A stretch of 64,000 bases of DNA, taken from NCBI RefSeq assembly GCF_000931445.1, contig NZ_CP010849.1:1364001-1428000 (forward strand), in the 5' to 3' direction. This document shows, piece after piece, positions 34,866 through 43,477 of the stretch. The first letter of the stretch is position 1. Every line of letters begins with the position of its first letter. This DNA comes from Streptomyces cyaneogriseus subsp. noncyanogenus. Its GTDB lineage: Bacteria; Actinomycetota; Actinomycetes; Streptomycetales; Streptomycetaceae. The translations under genes were made by a program, and so were the position numbers. Below the pieces are notes generated by a model that saw only the letters and a program-made list of their open reading frames with translations, made no database searches and was not told the origin of the DNA.

Positions 34866-36086
34866 ATGACCTCCCCGTCCTCCTCTCACGCCCCCGCCGG
34901 TGACCGGCAGCGGTTCCCGGTCGTCATCGTCGGCGCCGGCCCGGCCGGACTGACCGTCGGCAACATCCTGCGCGCCGCGGGCGTCGACTGCCTGGTGCTG
35001 GAGGCGGAGACCCGGGAGTTCATCGAGCAGCGGCCGCGCGCGGGTTTCGTCGAGGAGTGGGCCGTGCGCGGCCTGCGGGCGCGGGGCCTGGCGGAGGAGT
35101 TGCTGGAGCGCGCGCCGACGCAGACCGAGTGCGAGTTCCGGGTCGACGGCGCCCGGCACCGGTTCCGGTACACCGAGCTGACCGGACACCGTCACTTCGT
35201 CTGCCCGCAGCCGCTGCTGGTGACGGAGCTGGTCCGCGAGTACGCGGACGTGCGGGGCGGCGCGATCGCCTTCGGCGTGCGGGACGTACGGCTGCACGGC
35301 ATCGGCACGGACCGGCCGTCGGTGTCGTACCGGTGCGCGGACACCGGCGAACGGCGGGTGGTGGACTGCGACTTCGTCGCCGGGTGCGACGGGGCGCGCG
35401 GGGTGACGCGGACCGCGCTGCCGGCGGAGCGGACCTCGCGGCACGACTACGGGATCGGCTGGCTGGCGCTGCTGGCCGAGGCGCCGCCGTCCTCCGACTG
35501 CGTCGTCTTCGGCATCCATCCCGGGGGCTTCGCCGCGCACATGGCCCGCAGTCCGCAGGTGACCCGCTACTACCTCGAATGCCCCTCCGGCGACGACCCG
35601 GACAACTGGCCGCACGAACGGGTGTGGGCCGAGCTGCGCAGGCGCCTGGCCGCCACCGGCGCCGAGCCGCTCACCGAGGGCCGGCTGATCGAGAAGCGCG
35701 TCCTGGAGATGCACAACTACGTGGTCGAGCCCATGGTGTCCGGCCGCCTCTTCCTCGCCGGGGACGCGGCCCACCTCACCGCGCCGATCGCCGCCAAGGG
35801 CATGAATCTGGCCCTGCACGACGCCTTCCTGCTGGGGGACGCGCTGGCCGCCCGGCTCACCACGGGCGACGAGCAGGGCCTGCGGGGCTACGGCGCGGCG
35901 AGTCTGCGGCGCGTATGGCAGTACCAGGAGTTCTCGCTGTGGCTGTCCGACGTGTTCCACGGCGCCTCCTCGGGCGACCCGTTCCGCGCCGGTACCACGC
36001 TGGCCCGGCTCCGCCGCCTGCTGGCCTCCCCTCCGGCGGCGGCCGCCTTCGCCGACCTGTACATCGGCAAGAACGCCGACCACTGA
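34866..36086 (+). CDS. PobA-like FAD monooxygenase lacking the PHBH tyrosine pair
   Basis: The 406-aa flavoprotein aligns along its whole length with p-hydroxybenzoate hydroxylase: GAGPAGLTVG (FAD), RPRAG (PHBH Arg42/Arg44 region), GCDG, and LFLAGDAAHLTAPIAAKGMNL. By my manual alignment the substrate Arg214 is kept (Arg228), but Tyr201 is Phe215, Ser212 is Met226, and Tyr385 is Ala404. Tyr201 and Tyr385 form the network that deprotonates the substrate phenol in PHBH. The substrate may thus not be 4-hydroxybenzoate. CATAAT six bases before the ATG suggests a leaderless gene. Confidence 0.82.
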   Translation: MTSPSSSHAPAGDRQRFPVVIVGAGPAGLTVGNILRAAGVDCLVLEAETREFIEQRPRAGFVEEWAVRGLRARGLAEELLERAPTQTECEFRVDGARHRFRYTELTGHRHFVCPQPLLVTELVREYADVRGGAIAFGVRDVRLHGIGTDRPSVSYRCADTGERRVVDCDFVAGCDGARGVTRTALPAERTSRHDYGIGWLALLAEAPPSSDCVVFGIHPGGFAAHMARSPQVTRYYLECPSGDDPDNWPHERVWAELRRRLAATGAEPLTEGRLIEKRVLEMHNYVVEPMVSGRLFLAGDAAHLTAPIAAKGMNLALHDAFLLGDALAARLTTGDEQGLRGYGAASLRRVWQYQEFSLWLSDVFHGASSGDPFRAGTTLARLRRLLASPPAAAAFADLYIGKNADH

Positions 36087-36145
36087 CCCGGCCGGCCCGG
36101 CGCACGCGGGGCCGGCGGCCCGTCAGGAGACCGCCGGGCGGGGGG

Positions 36146-36703
36146 TCATGCCACGCCCAGCCCCTCCAGTACCACCGCTCCGGGCAGCTCGGCGAAGGCC
36201 TTGCCCGGCACCAGCAGCTTGCCGCGCCGGCGTCCGCTGCCGACCAGGACGTACGGCAGGTCGACGACGGCCGGGTCCACCAGGACCGGCCAGCCCTCGG
36301 GCAGGCCCACCGGGGTGATGCCGCCGTACTCCATGCCCGTCTCCCCCGTGGCCGTGTCCATGGGGGCGAACGACGCCTTGCGGGCGCCCAGGTGCCGGCG
36401 GACGGCCCCGTTGACGTCGACCCGGGTGGTCGAGAGCACCACGCAGGCCGCGAGCGTGGTCTCGCCGCCGCGCCTGCCCGTGACCACGACGCAGTTGGCG
36501 GACTGTTCGAGCAGCTCGCGGCCGTAGTGCTCGACGAAGACGGCGGTGTCGGCCCACTGCGGGTCGGTGTCGACGTAGACGATCTGGTCGGCGGGAACGC
36601 TGCCGCGCCAGTGGCGCACCGCGTCGGCGACCGGGCGGGTCAGTTCGCCGAGGCAGTCGGGTGCGGGCCGGGCGCTGTCGAAGTGTCCGATGGGTGCGTG
36701 CAT
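36146..36703 (-). CDS. YbaK/ProX-family aminoacyl-tRNA deacylase-like protein
   Basis: The 185-aa protein has the YbaK editing-domain core (QSANCVVVTGRRGGETTLAACVVLSTTRVDVNGAVRRHLGARKASFA; MEYGGITPVGLP). Family members hydrolyse mischarged tRNAs in trans. The ATG has TAGCGT six bases upstream. Confidence 0.88.
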   Translation of the reverse strand: MHAPIGHFDSARPAPDCLGELTRPVADAVRHWRGSVPADQIVYVDTDPQWADTAVFVEHYGRELLEQSANCVVVTGRRGGETTLAACVVLSTTRVDVNGAVRRHLGARKASFAPMDTATGETGMEYGGITPVGLPEGWPVLVDPAVVDLPYVLVGSGRRRGKLLVPGKAFAELPGAVVLEGLGVA

Positions 36704-36746
36704 GGCCGCACGCTAGCAACGGCGGGCCGCCCCGCGGACGGCCGTC

Positions 36747-37319
36747 TCAGCGCACGGGCGGGACCGAGACGGCCATGATCATCTCCATGGGCACCTCGCC
36801 GTCGTTGCCGTAGACGTGCGGGGTGTCGGCCTCGAAGGAGGCGCTGGCGCCCTCGGGGACGCGGTATTCCACGCCGTCGACGGTGAGGGTCAGTTCGCCG
36901 GCCGTGACGTGCACGAGTTCGAAGGTGCCGGACAGGTGCGGGTCGGACGGGCTGCTCTCGCCCGGCATGAGCCGCCAGTCCCACATCTCCAGCGGCCCGG
37001 GCGCCTCGGTGCCCGCCAGCAGCCGGTTGTAGCTGCCGGCGTCGGTGTGCCAGAGCCGGACGGCCTGCTCGGCGGGGACGACGCGGACCCGGGGGCCCTG
37101 CTCGTAGTCGAGCAGGGTGGTGATGCTGACGCCGAGGGCGTCGCCGATCTTGACGACCGTGCCGAGGCTGGGGTTGGTGCGGGCCTGCTCGATCTGGATG
37201 AGCATGCCGCGGCTGACCCCGGCGCGGGCGGCGAGCGCCTCCAGGGTGAAGCCGCGCTCGGTGCGCCAGCGTTTGACGTTGCGCGCCAGGGACTGGGTCA
37301 GCAGATCGAGGTCCGACAC
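36747..37319 (-). CDS. XRE-family regulator with cupin domain
   Basis: The 190-aa protein has an N-terminal HTH_3 (LARNVKRWRTERGFTLEALAARAGVSRGMLIQIEQARTNPSLGTVVKIGDALGV) and a C-terminal cupin (GTFELVHVTAGELTLTVDGVEYRVPEGASASFEADTPHVYGN). Such regulators sense small metabolites. It is divergent from the EamA transporter, which it probably controls. The start is GTG at 37319. Confidence 0.92.
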   Translation of the reverse strand: MSDLDLLTQSLARNVKRWRTERGFTLEALAARAGVSRGMLIQIEQARTNPSLGTVVKIGDALGVSITTLLDYEQGPRVRVVPAEQAVRLWHTDAGSYNRLLAGTEAPGPLEMWDWRLMPGESSPSDPHLSGTFELVHVTAGELTLTVDGVEYRVPEGASASFEADTPHVYGNDGEVPMEMIMAVSVPPVR

Positions 37320-37383
37320 ATTCCGTCCATTATTTTGTATGACACGGTGCAGCAGGCTGAACTACGGTGTGGTGCACCTGATC

Positions 37384-37394
37384 GTTCACTGAAC
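37384..37394. promoter_or_regulatory. Inverted repeat in the XRE-cupin/EamA divergent region
   Basis: GTTCA-C-TGAAC is a perfect 11-bp inverted repeat next to a TGTACT box (37395-37400). It is a candidate operator for the cupin regulator. Confidence 0.4.
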
Positions 37395-37416
37395 TGTACT
37401 GCGAGGCTCTCGTCCC

Positions 37417-38274
37417 ATGACAGCTCTCTTCGCGCTGGCCACGAGCTTCCTGTGGGGGCTGGCCGACTTCGGCGGCGGGCTGCTGAGCCGGCGCACCCCC
37501 GCCCTCACCGTGGTCGTCGTCTCCCAGTGCGTCGCGGTCGCCGTGCTCGGGGCGATCGTGGCGGCCACCGGCGGCTGGAGCGAGGCGAGCCCGCGGCTGT
37601 GGTTCGCGGTGGGCGCCGGCCTGGTCGGCCCGGTGGCGATGCTCGCCTTCTACAAGGCACTGGCCCTCGGCCCCATGGGCGTCGTCTCCCCGCTCGGCTC
37701 GCTGGGCGTGGCCGTCCCGGTCGGTGTGGGACTGGCGCTGGGCGAGCGTCCGGGGCCGGCGCAGTTCGCCGGGATCCTGGTGGCCGTCGCCGGTGTCGTC
37801 CTCGCGGGCGGCCCGCAGCTCCGGGGCGCCCCGGTCCAGCGGCAGGCCGTGGTCCTCACGCTGGTCGCGGCGTTCGGCTTCGGTGCGGTGATGGCCCTGA
37901 TCGCGGAGGCGTCGACCACCGTCACCGGCCTCTTCCTCGCCCTGTTCGTGCAGCGGGTCACCAACATCGTGGTGGGCGGTGCGGCCCTGTGCGTCTCCGT
38001 GCGGCGCGGCGGCGCCGCCCTCCCGCCGGACGGCTTCCCGTGGCGCTCGCTCCCGGCGCTCGCCTTCGTGGGTCTCGCGGACGTCGCGGCGAACGGCACG
38101 TACTCCATGGCCGCCCGGCACGGCCCGGTCACGGTCGCCGCGGTGCTCGCCTCCCTCTACCCGGTGGTGACGGCGCTCGCCGCGCGCGGCTTCCTGAACG
38201 AACGGCTGCGCGCCGTCCAGGCGGCGGGCGCGGGGCTCGCGCTGGCGGGCACGGTCCTGCTGGCGGCGGGCTGA
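37417..38274 (+). CDS. EamA/DMT-family transporter
   Basis: The 285-aa protein has about ten hydrophobic segments in two EamA halves (each with the ...GPV..A....PV.. pattern). It is probably a metabolite exporter. Its start is 97 bp from the divergent XRE-cupin regulator. Confidence 0.9.
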   Translation: MTALFALATSFLWGLADFGGGLLSRRTPALTVVVVSQCVAVAVLGAIVAATGGWSEASPRLWFAVGAGLVGPVAMLAFYKALALGPMGVVSPLGSLGVAVPVGVGLALGERPGPAQFAGILVAVAGVVLAGGPQLRGAPVQRQAVVLTLVAAFGFGAVMALIAEASTTVTGLFLALFVQRVTNIVVGGAALCVSVRRGGAALPPDGFPWRSLPALAFVGLADVAANGTYSMAARHGPVTVAAVLASLYPVVTALAARGFLNERLRAVQAAGAGLALAGTVLLAAG

Positions 38275-38320
38275 TCCGGACCCCGCTCGCCGGCCCCCGG
38301 CCCGATCCGGACGGCAGGCC

Positions 38321-39088
38321 CTACGCCTCCGCCTCCGCCCCGGCCGGGCGCGCCGCCGTCTCCCCGGTGGCCGCGTCGGCCAGCGCCCGCAACTGCTGCG
38401 GTGTGATCCCCTCCGGGATCGGCACCGGGGCCGGCGTCCGCAGCGGCGGCTGCCAGCCGTCGGCGGGGGTCCAGCGCCGTACGACCCGGGCGGGGGCCCC
38501 CGCCACCACGCTGTGGTCGGGCACCGTGCCGCGGACCACGGCGCCCGCGGCCACCACCACGTTCCGCCCGATCCGTGCTCCGGGCAGGATCACCGCGCCG
38601 GTGCCGATCCAGCAGCCGGGCCCGATCGACACCGGCTCCATCCGGGGCCACTGCTTGCCGATGGGCTCGTGGGGATCGTCGTAGGAGTGGTTGGTGGAGG
38701 TGACGTAGACGTACGGCCCGAAGTAGCAGTCGCTGCCGATGGTGACGGTCGTGTCGGCGATGACATGGCTGCCGCGGCCCAGGACGACCCCGTCGCCGAT
38801 GCGCAGGATCGGCTCGGGGCCGAGGTCGAGGTCGGGCATGAGCCCGGCGGTGAGGGTGACCTGCTCGCCGATGATGCAGTGGGCGCCCAGGTGGATCCAC
38901 GGTTCGCCGAAGACCGTGCCGAGCGGGAAGGCGAGCCGGGTGCCGGTGCCCAGCGCGCCGAAGCGGAAGGGCCCGGGATGCTCGGCGGTGACCGATCCCG
39001 TGCGCTGCACCCAGGCCCACCCCGCGTGCACGGCGCGCTGCGCGAGGCGGCGCCGCCAGGACGGATACGTGTTCTTGGGCTTCGGCAC
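38321..39088 (-). CDS. Left-handed beta-helix acyltransferase
   Basis: The 255-aa protein has hexapeptide repeats (IGDGVVLGRGSHVIADTTVTIGSDCYFGPYVYV; IGPGCWIGTGAVILPGARIGRNVVVAAGAVV) and the acetyltransferase loop TNHSYDDPHEPIG. It probably O-acetylates a sugar or small molecule. GTG at 39088 has TACCGT six bases upstream. Confidence 0.88.
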   Translation of the reverse strand: MPKPKNTYPSWRRRLAQRAVHAGWAWVQRTGSVTAEHPGPFRFGALGTGTRLAFPLGTVFGEPWIHLGAHCIIGEQVTLTAGLMPDLDLGPEPILRIGDGVVLGRGSHVIADTTVTIGSDCYFGPYVYVTSTNHSYDDPHEPIGKQWPRMEPVSIGPGCWIGTGAVILPGARIGRNVVVAAGAVVRGTVPDHSVVAGAPARVVRRWTPADGWQPPLRTPAPVPIPEGITPQQLRALADAATGETAARPAGAEAEA

Positions 39089-39196
39089 CCGCTTACGGTA
39101 CTCAGCGCGCGGTACGGGGCAGCGCCCCCCGCCCTGTGATCTTCACCCCACCGGGTTGGCGTACGGTGCGGGGTATCACCCGACCAGGAGGCGATG

Positions 39197-39730
39197 ATGA
39201 CGCACAACGCGCTGATCACGGGCATCGGCGGCAAGGAACCGAAGGTGGACGCGGAGGCGTTCGTGGCGCCGACGTCCTCGGTGATCGGGGACGTGACGCT
39301 GCACGCGGGGGCCAGCGTGTGGTACGGGGCGGTGCTCCGCGGCGACGTCGAGCGGATCGCGGTCGGCGCGAGCAGCAACGTGCAGGACAACTGCACCCTC
39401 CACGCCGACCCGGGCTTCCCCGTCACCGTCGGCGAGCGCGTCTCCATCGGGCACAACGCGGTGGTGCACGGCGCGACCGTCGAGGACGACTGCCTGATCG
39501 GCATGGGCGCCACCGTCCTCAACGGCGCGGTGATCGGCGCCGGTTCCCTGGTCGCCGCCCAGGCCCTGGTCCCGCAGGGCATGCGGGTGCCGCCGGGCTC
39601 GCTGGTCGCGGGGGTGCCGGCGAAGGTGAAGCGGCAGCTCACGGACGAGGAGCGCCAGGGCATCACGCTGAACGGGACGATGTACGCGGAGCTGGCCGAG
39701 GCGCACCGCGAGGTCCATGGCCGGCCCTGA
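39197..39730 (+). CDS. Gamma-class carbonic anhydrase-like protein
   Basis: The 177-aa protein is a gamma-CA/PaaY-type beta-helix. Zinc histidines are visible in NCTLHAD, IGHNAVVH. The ATG at 39197 is preferred to 39194 because AGGAGG then lies five bases upstream. Confidence 0.92.
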   Translation: MTHNALITGIGGKEPKVDAEAFVAPTSSVIGDVTLHAGASVWYGAVLRGDVERIAVGASSNVQDNCTLHADPGFPVTVGERVSIGHNAVVHGATVEDDCLIGMGATVLNGAVIGAGSLVAAQALVPQGMRVPPGSLVAGVPAKVKRQLTDEERQGITLNGTMYAELAEAHREVHGRP

Positions 39731-39742
39731 CCCGCGCGGGGC

Positions 39743-40393
39743 TCAGTCGGTGGCCGGGACCGTCTCCGGTTCGGCCGCCGCCCGGCCGGGCAGCGCCGAC
39801 CTGGCCCGGCGCTTGAGCACCAGCATCGAGACCAGGCCGACCAGCACGGCGGCCACCAGGCCCAGCCAGGAGAAGCGCTTGAGCCAGGACTCGGCGACGA
39901 TGCCGACGTAGTAGATGACGGCGGTGGTGCCGCCCGCCCAGAGGATGCCGCCGAGCACGTTGGCGGTCAGGAACTTCCAGTACGGCATCCGCAGCACGCC
40001 CGCGAGCGGGCCGGCGAAGATGCGCAGCAGGGCGACGAAGCGGCCGAAGAAGACCGCCCACATGCCCCACTTCTGGAAGGACCGCTCGGCGGTGGCGACA
40101 TGCCCCTCGCTGAAGTGTCCGGGGAACTTCCTCCCCAGCCAGGCCAGCAGCGGCCGTCCGCCCTTGCGGCCGATGGCGTAGCCGATGGAGTCGCCGATCA
40201 CGGCGCCGGCGCTGGCGCACGCGCCGAGGATCAGGGGGTCGATGCCGGCGTGCTGGGAGGACAGCAGTGCCGCCGACACCAGGATGATCTCGCCCGGCAG
40301 CGGGATGCCCAGGCTCTCCAGACCGATGACCAGCCCCACGACGGCGTAGACGGCCGCCGCGGGCACGGTGTCGAGCCACTCCTGGACGTGCAA
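39743..40393 (-). CDS. DedA-family membrane protein
   Basis: The 216-aa protein has the DedA/VTT core (ESLGIPLPGEIILVSAALL; GDSIGYAIGRKGG; FGRFVALLRIFAGPLAG). Family members act in envelope lipid flipping and proton homeostasis. The start is TTG at 40393, with GGGAGG nine bases upstream; the nearby ATG is out of frame. Confidence 0.92.
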   Translation of the reverse strand: MHVQEWLDTVPAAAVYAVVGLVIGLESLGIPLPGEIILVSAALLSSQHAGIDPLILGACASAGAVIGDSIGYAIGRKGGRPLLAWLGRKFPGHFSEGHVATAERSFQKWGMWAVFFGRFVALLRIFAGPLAGVLRMPYWKFLTANVLGGILWAGGTTAVIYYVGIVAESWLKRFSWLGLVAAVLVGLVSMLVLKRRARSALPGRAAAEPETVPATD

Positions 40394-40428
40394 CGCCCCA
40401 TCCTCCCGATTCGCGTCCCTGTGTCCCG

Positions 40429-40472
40429 GGCTTCCCGGGCGTGCGCGCGAGGCGGCGCACGCCCGGGAAGCC
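40429..40472. repeat. Perfect 18-bp stem inverted repeat
   Basis: Bases 40429-40446 pair perfectly with 40455-40472 around an 8-base loop. It lies between two minus-strand genes, so it could terminate the thioesterase gene or act in the dedA leader. The stem is longer than most terminators here. Confidence 0.7.
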
Positions 40473-40577
40473 TACCGGCTCACCGGTCCGCGCCCGCGCT
40501 CCGCGGACCCGCCGGTGACCAGGGACACGCTGCCCCCGCCGGACGGCGGGCGGTGCGGCCGGGGGCCGGGCGGGGTG

Positions 40578-41030
40578 TCAGCGGTTGGGGCGCAGGGTCC
40601 ACACGACCGTCATCTCCCCGGTGACGGCGCCGTCCTCGCGCCGGATGGCGACGCTCACCGGGAACTCCGGGCGGGTGCCCGCGTCGAGTTCGGCGACGAC
40701 CTCGGCGATCGGGCGGTCCAGCGTCGCCGTGGCGGTGACGGGTCCCAGCGCGACCTTCTTGAAGGCGATCTCGGCCTTGACCGGCAGTGGCACGGCGCGC
40801 GAGAGCTGGTCGCCGAAGGCGGCCAGGACGACCGCGCCGCTGGCCGACTCGCCGAGGGTGAACATGGCCCCGGCGTGCGGGCCGCCGACGTGGTTGCGGT
40901 ACTCGCTCTGGTCCGGGAGGGCCAGTACGGCCTTCTCGGGCGTGGTCTCCAGGTACTCGAGGTTCAGGGTGCGAACCATCGGCACCGTGGCGGCGAGCAT
41001 CTCGCCGATCGACATCTGATCTGCGCTCAT
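40578..41030 (-). CDS. Hotdog-fold protein (DUF4442/thioesterase-like)
   Basis: The 150-aa protein has the hotdog pattern (NHVGGPHAGAMFTLGESASGAVVL; FKKVALGPVTATATL; GEMTVVWTLR). It may act on acyl-CoA substrates. TAACAT lies six bases upstream of the ATG with no Shine-Dalgarno. Confidence 0.85.
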   Translation of the reverse strand: MSADQMSIGEMLAATVPMVRTLNLEYLETTPEKAVLALPDQSEYRNHVGGPHAGAMFTLGESASGAVVLAAFGDQLSRAVPLPVKAEIAFKKVALGPVTATATLDRPIAEVVAELDAGTRPEFPVSVAIRREDGAVTGEMTVVWTLRPNR

Positions 41031-41174
41031 GGCCGCATGTTACCCGCGAGTAGCCCGCAGGGCGACAGTCCGGCACCGGCTCGGGGCTCCCGGTTCGCCG
41101 TCGGTTCGCCGGGAAGCGGGCGTGCCGGGGGACGGTGGGCGCGGCGGACCGGCGCGAGAGGGCCGGAAAGGCAT

Positions 41175-41204
41175 TTGGCAAGTCGGCGGAGCTGCGGCGA
41201 TAGT
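41175..41204 (+). promoter_or_regulatory. Promoter of the MFS gene (leaderless)
   Basis: TTGGCA (41175-41180), 18 bp and GATAGT (41199-41204) are followed by six bases and the GTG start. Confidence 0.5.
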
Positions 41205-41210
41205 CGGCCC

Positions 41211-42521
41211 GTGACCACCGCCGCCGCACCTTCCCGACGCCCCCGCGGACCCGCCTGGGCGGGCCGCAACTACTCCCTGCTGACCGCCGCCGCGGTGGTC
41301 ACGAGCCTCGGCAGCCAGGGCGCGCTGATCGCCGCCGCGTTCGCCGTGCTGGAGACCGGGGGCGACGGCGGGGACGTGGGCCTGGTGGCCGCCGCCCGCA
41401 CCCTGCCGCTGGTGCTGTTCCTGCTGATCGGCGGCGCCGTCGCGGACCGCCTGCCGCGGCACCGGGTCATGGTCGCGGCCAACGCGCTGAACTGCCTGTC
41501 GCAGGCCGCCTTCGCCGCGCTCGTCCTGACCGGGGAGGCGCGCCTGTGGCAGATGATGCTGCTGACCGCGCTGGGCGGCACCGGCCAGGCGTTCTTCAGC
41601 CCGGCGGCCGAGGGGATGCTGATGTCCTCGGTCCAGGGCGACCAGGCGGGCCGGGCCTTCGCGGTGTTCCGGATGGCGATGCAGGGCGCGGCGCTCGGCG
41701 GGGCGGCCCTGGGCGGCGCGATGGTCGCCGTGATCGGTCCCGGCTGGGTGCTGGCGGCCGACGCCGCGGCCTTCGCGGTCGCCGGAGCGCTGCGCGGCCT
41801 GCTGGACGTGGGCCACATCCCGCCCCGGGAGCCGGGCGGCGGCCTCCTCGCCGATCTGCGGGAGGGCTGGCGGGAGTTCGCCGGCCGCCCGTGGCTGTGG
41901 GGCATCGTCGTCCAGTTCTCCGTCGCCAACGCGGTGGTGGGCGCGGCCGACGCGGTCTACGGCCCGCTCGTGGCCCGCGACCATCTGGGCGGCGCCGGGC
42001 CCTGGGGCGTGGCGCTGGGCTTCTTCGGGGCCGGTACGGTCGCCGGCGCGCTGCTGATGACCCGGTGGAAGCCGCACCGCCTGCTGCTCGCGGGCACGCT
42101 GTGCGTCTTCCCGCTCGCCCTGCCGTCCGCCGCGCTCGCGGTCCCGGTCCCGATCGGTGTGCTGTGCGCGGTGATGTTCGTGACCGGCGTCACCCTGGAG
42201 GTGTTCGGCGTCTCCTGGATGACCGCGCTGCACCAGGAGATACCGGAGGACAAGCTCTCCCGGGTCTCGGCCTACGACTGGTTCGGCTCGGTGGCGCTGA
42301 TGCCGCTGGCGACGGCGCTGGCGGGCCCGGCCGAGGAGGCGTTCGGGCGGACGCCCTCGCTGTGGGGGTGCGCGGCGCTGATCGTGGTGATGACGGCGGC
42401 GGTGCTGTGCGTACCGGACGTGCGGAACCTGCGGCGCCGTACGAAGCACGTGACGCACGGCGGCCGGGAGTCGGGGAGCGCCTCACCCGATGCCGAACGC
42501 CCCGTCGGGGGGCTCGGGTGA
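41211..42521 (+). CDS. MFS transporter
   Basis: The 436-aa protein has about 12 hydrophobic segments and the MFS loop GGAVADRLPRHRVMV. It resembles the MFS_3/enterobactin-exporter type, so it is probably a drug or metabolite exporter. The start is GTG at 41211. Its end overlaps the convergent next gene by 39 bp. Confidence 0.9.
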   Translation: MTTAAAPSRRPRGPAWAGRNYSLLTAAAVVTSLGSQGALIAAAFAVLETGGDGGDVGLVAAARTLPLVLFLLIGGAVADRLPRHRVMVAANALNCLSQAAFAALVLTGEARLWQMMLLTALGGTGQAFFSPAAEGMLMSSVQGDQAGRAFAVFRMAMQGAALGGAALGGAMVAVIGPGWVLAADAAAFAVAGALRGLLDVGHIPPREPGGGLLADLREGWREFAGRPWLWGIVVQFSVANAVVGAADAVYGPLVARDHLGGAGPWGVALGFFGAGTVAGALLMTRWKPHRLLLAGTLCVFPLALPSAALAVPVPIGVLCAVMFVTGVTLEVFGVSWMTALHQEIPEDKLSRVSAYDWFGSVALMPLATALAGPAEEAFGRTPSLWGCAALIVVMTAAVLCVPDVRNLRRRTKHVTHGGRESGSASPDAERPVGGLG

Positions 42522-43328
42522 CGGTACGGCGTCCTCGTCCCGCACCGGGCGGGCGTCGCCGGTGAAGCCCCGCAGGGCGGCGCCGTGTTCGACCCGGGCG
42601 GGGAAGGCGTCGGCGGCGGTGAGCCGGGCGAGCGCGGCCACCGCCAGGGGCCGGTGGGACGCCGCCAGCACCGCGTTGCCGAACCGGCGCCCGCGCAGCA
42701 CGCCCGGCTCGGCGATCAGCAGCAGCTCCCCGAAGACCTCCGCGAAGGTGGCGAGCTGGGAGCGGAGGAAGGCGAACGGGGCGCCGTCGGCCAGATTGGC
42801 CACGTAGACGCCGTCGGCCCGCAGCACCCGCTCGGCCTCGCGGGCGTAGGCGAGGGAGGTCAGGTGGGCGGGCACGCGTGAGCCGCCGAAGACGTCGGCG
42901 ACGACCACGTCGGCCGAGTCGCCGGGGGCGGCCTCCAGCCAGGCGCGGGCGTCGGCGGCGTGCAGGGCGATGGCGGCGCCGTCCGGGAGCGGCAGGTGCT
43001 CGGCGACCAGCTCCAGCAGGCCGCGGTCGGCCTCCACGACGTGCTGCCGGGAACCGGGCCGGGTCGCGGCCACGTACCGGGGCAGGGTGAGCGCGCCACC
43101 GCCGAGGTGCAGCACGTCCAGCGCGCGTCCCGGCTCGGCGGCGGTGTCCAGCACGTGCCCGAGCCGGCGGGCGTACTCGAACTCCAGGTGCGCCGGGGCG
43201 TCGAGGTCGACGTACGACTGCGGCGCCCCGTCGACCGTCAGCAGCCAGGCGCGTTCCCGGTCCACGTCCGGCATCAGCTTGGCGGTGCCGTGATCGACGA
43301 CGCGGCTCAGGGGTATCGGCTCGTTCAC
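42483..43328 (-). CDS. Spermidine-synthase-like methyltransferase-fold protein
   Basis: The 281-aa protein has the SAM/dcSAM fold motifs VLHLGGGALTLPRY, VVEADRGLLELV and ADVVVADVFGGSRVP. It lacks a clear spermidine-synthase active-site signature, as do many actinobacterial homologues, so polyamine synthesis is not certain. The GTG at 43328 is taken as start; GTG at 43352 is possible. Confidence 0.82.
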   Translation of the reverse strand: MNEPIPLSRVVDHGTAKLMPDVDRERAWLLTVDGAPQSYVDLDAPAHLEFEYARRLGHVLDTAAEPGRALDVLHLGGGALTLPRYVAATRPGSRQHVVEADRGLLELVAEHLPLPDGAAIALHAADARAWLEAAPGDSADVVVADVFGGSRVPAHLTSLAYAREAERVLRADGVYVANLADGAPFAFLRSQLATFAEVFGELLLIAEPGVLRGRRFGNAVLAASHRPLAVAALARLTAADAFPARVEHGAALRGFTGDARPVRDEDAVPSPEPPDGAFGIG

Positions 43329-43477
43329 GGCTCCATTGTGCCGGGGCGGCACTCCCGCACCGGCCGCGCACGCGCCCGGGGGCGGTGTCCGGGCGGAGGC
43401 GTCCGGGCGGGGGCGAGGTCCGGCGGCGGGGGCGCCGCGGCCGTGCCGCCGTGCCCCCGCCCCGCCGCCGGGTCCGT

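Noticed and set aside
32193..36086. 1297-codon plus-strand frame spanning several genes
   Set aside because: Only its 3' part (from 34866) is the real PobA-like gene; the rest is out of frame with the binding-protein and CoA-binding genes.
34866..39730. Aromatic catabolism or biosynthetic gene cluster around the PobA-like gene
   Set aside because: Neighbours (YbaK, XRE-cupin, EamA, acyltransferase, carbonic anhydrase) have separate promoters and no ring-cleavage or assembly-line genes.
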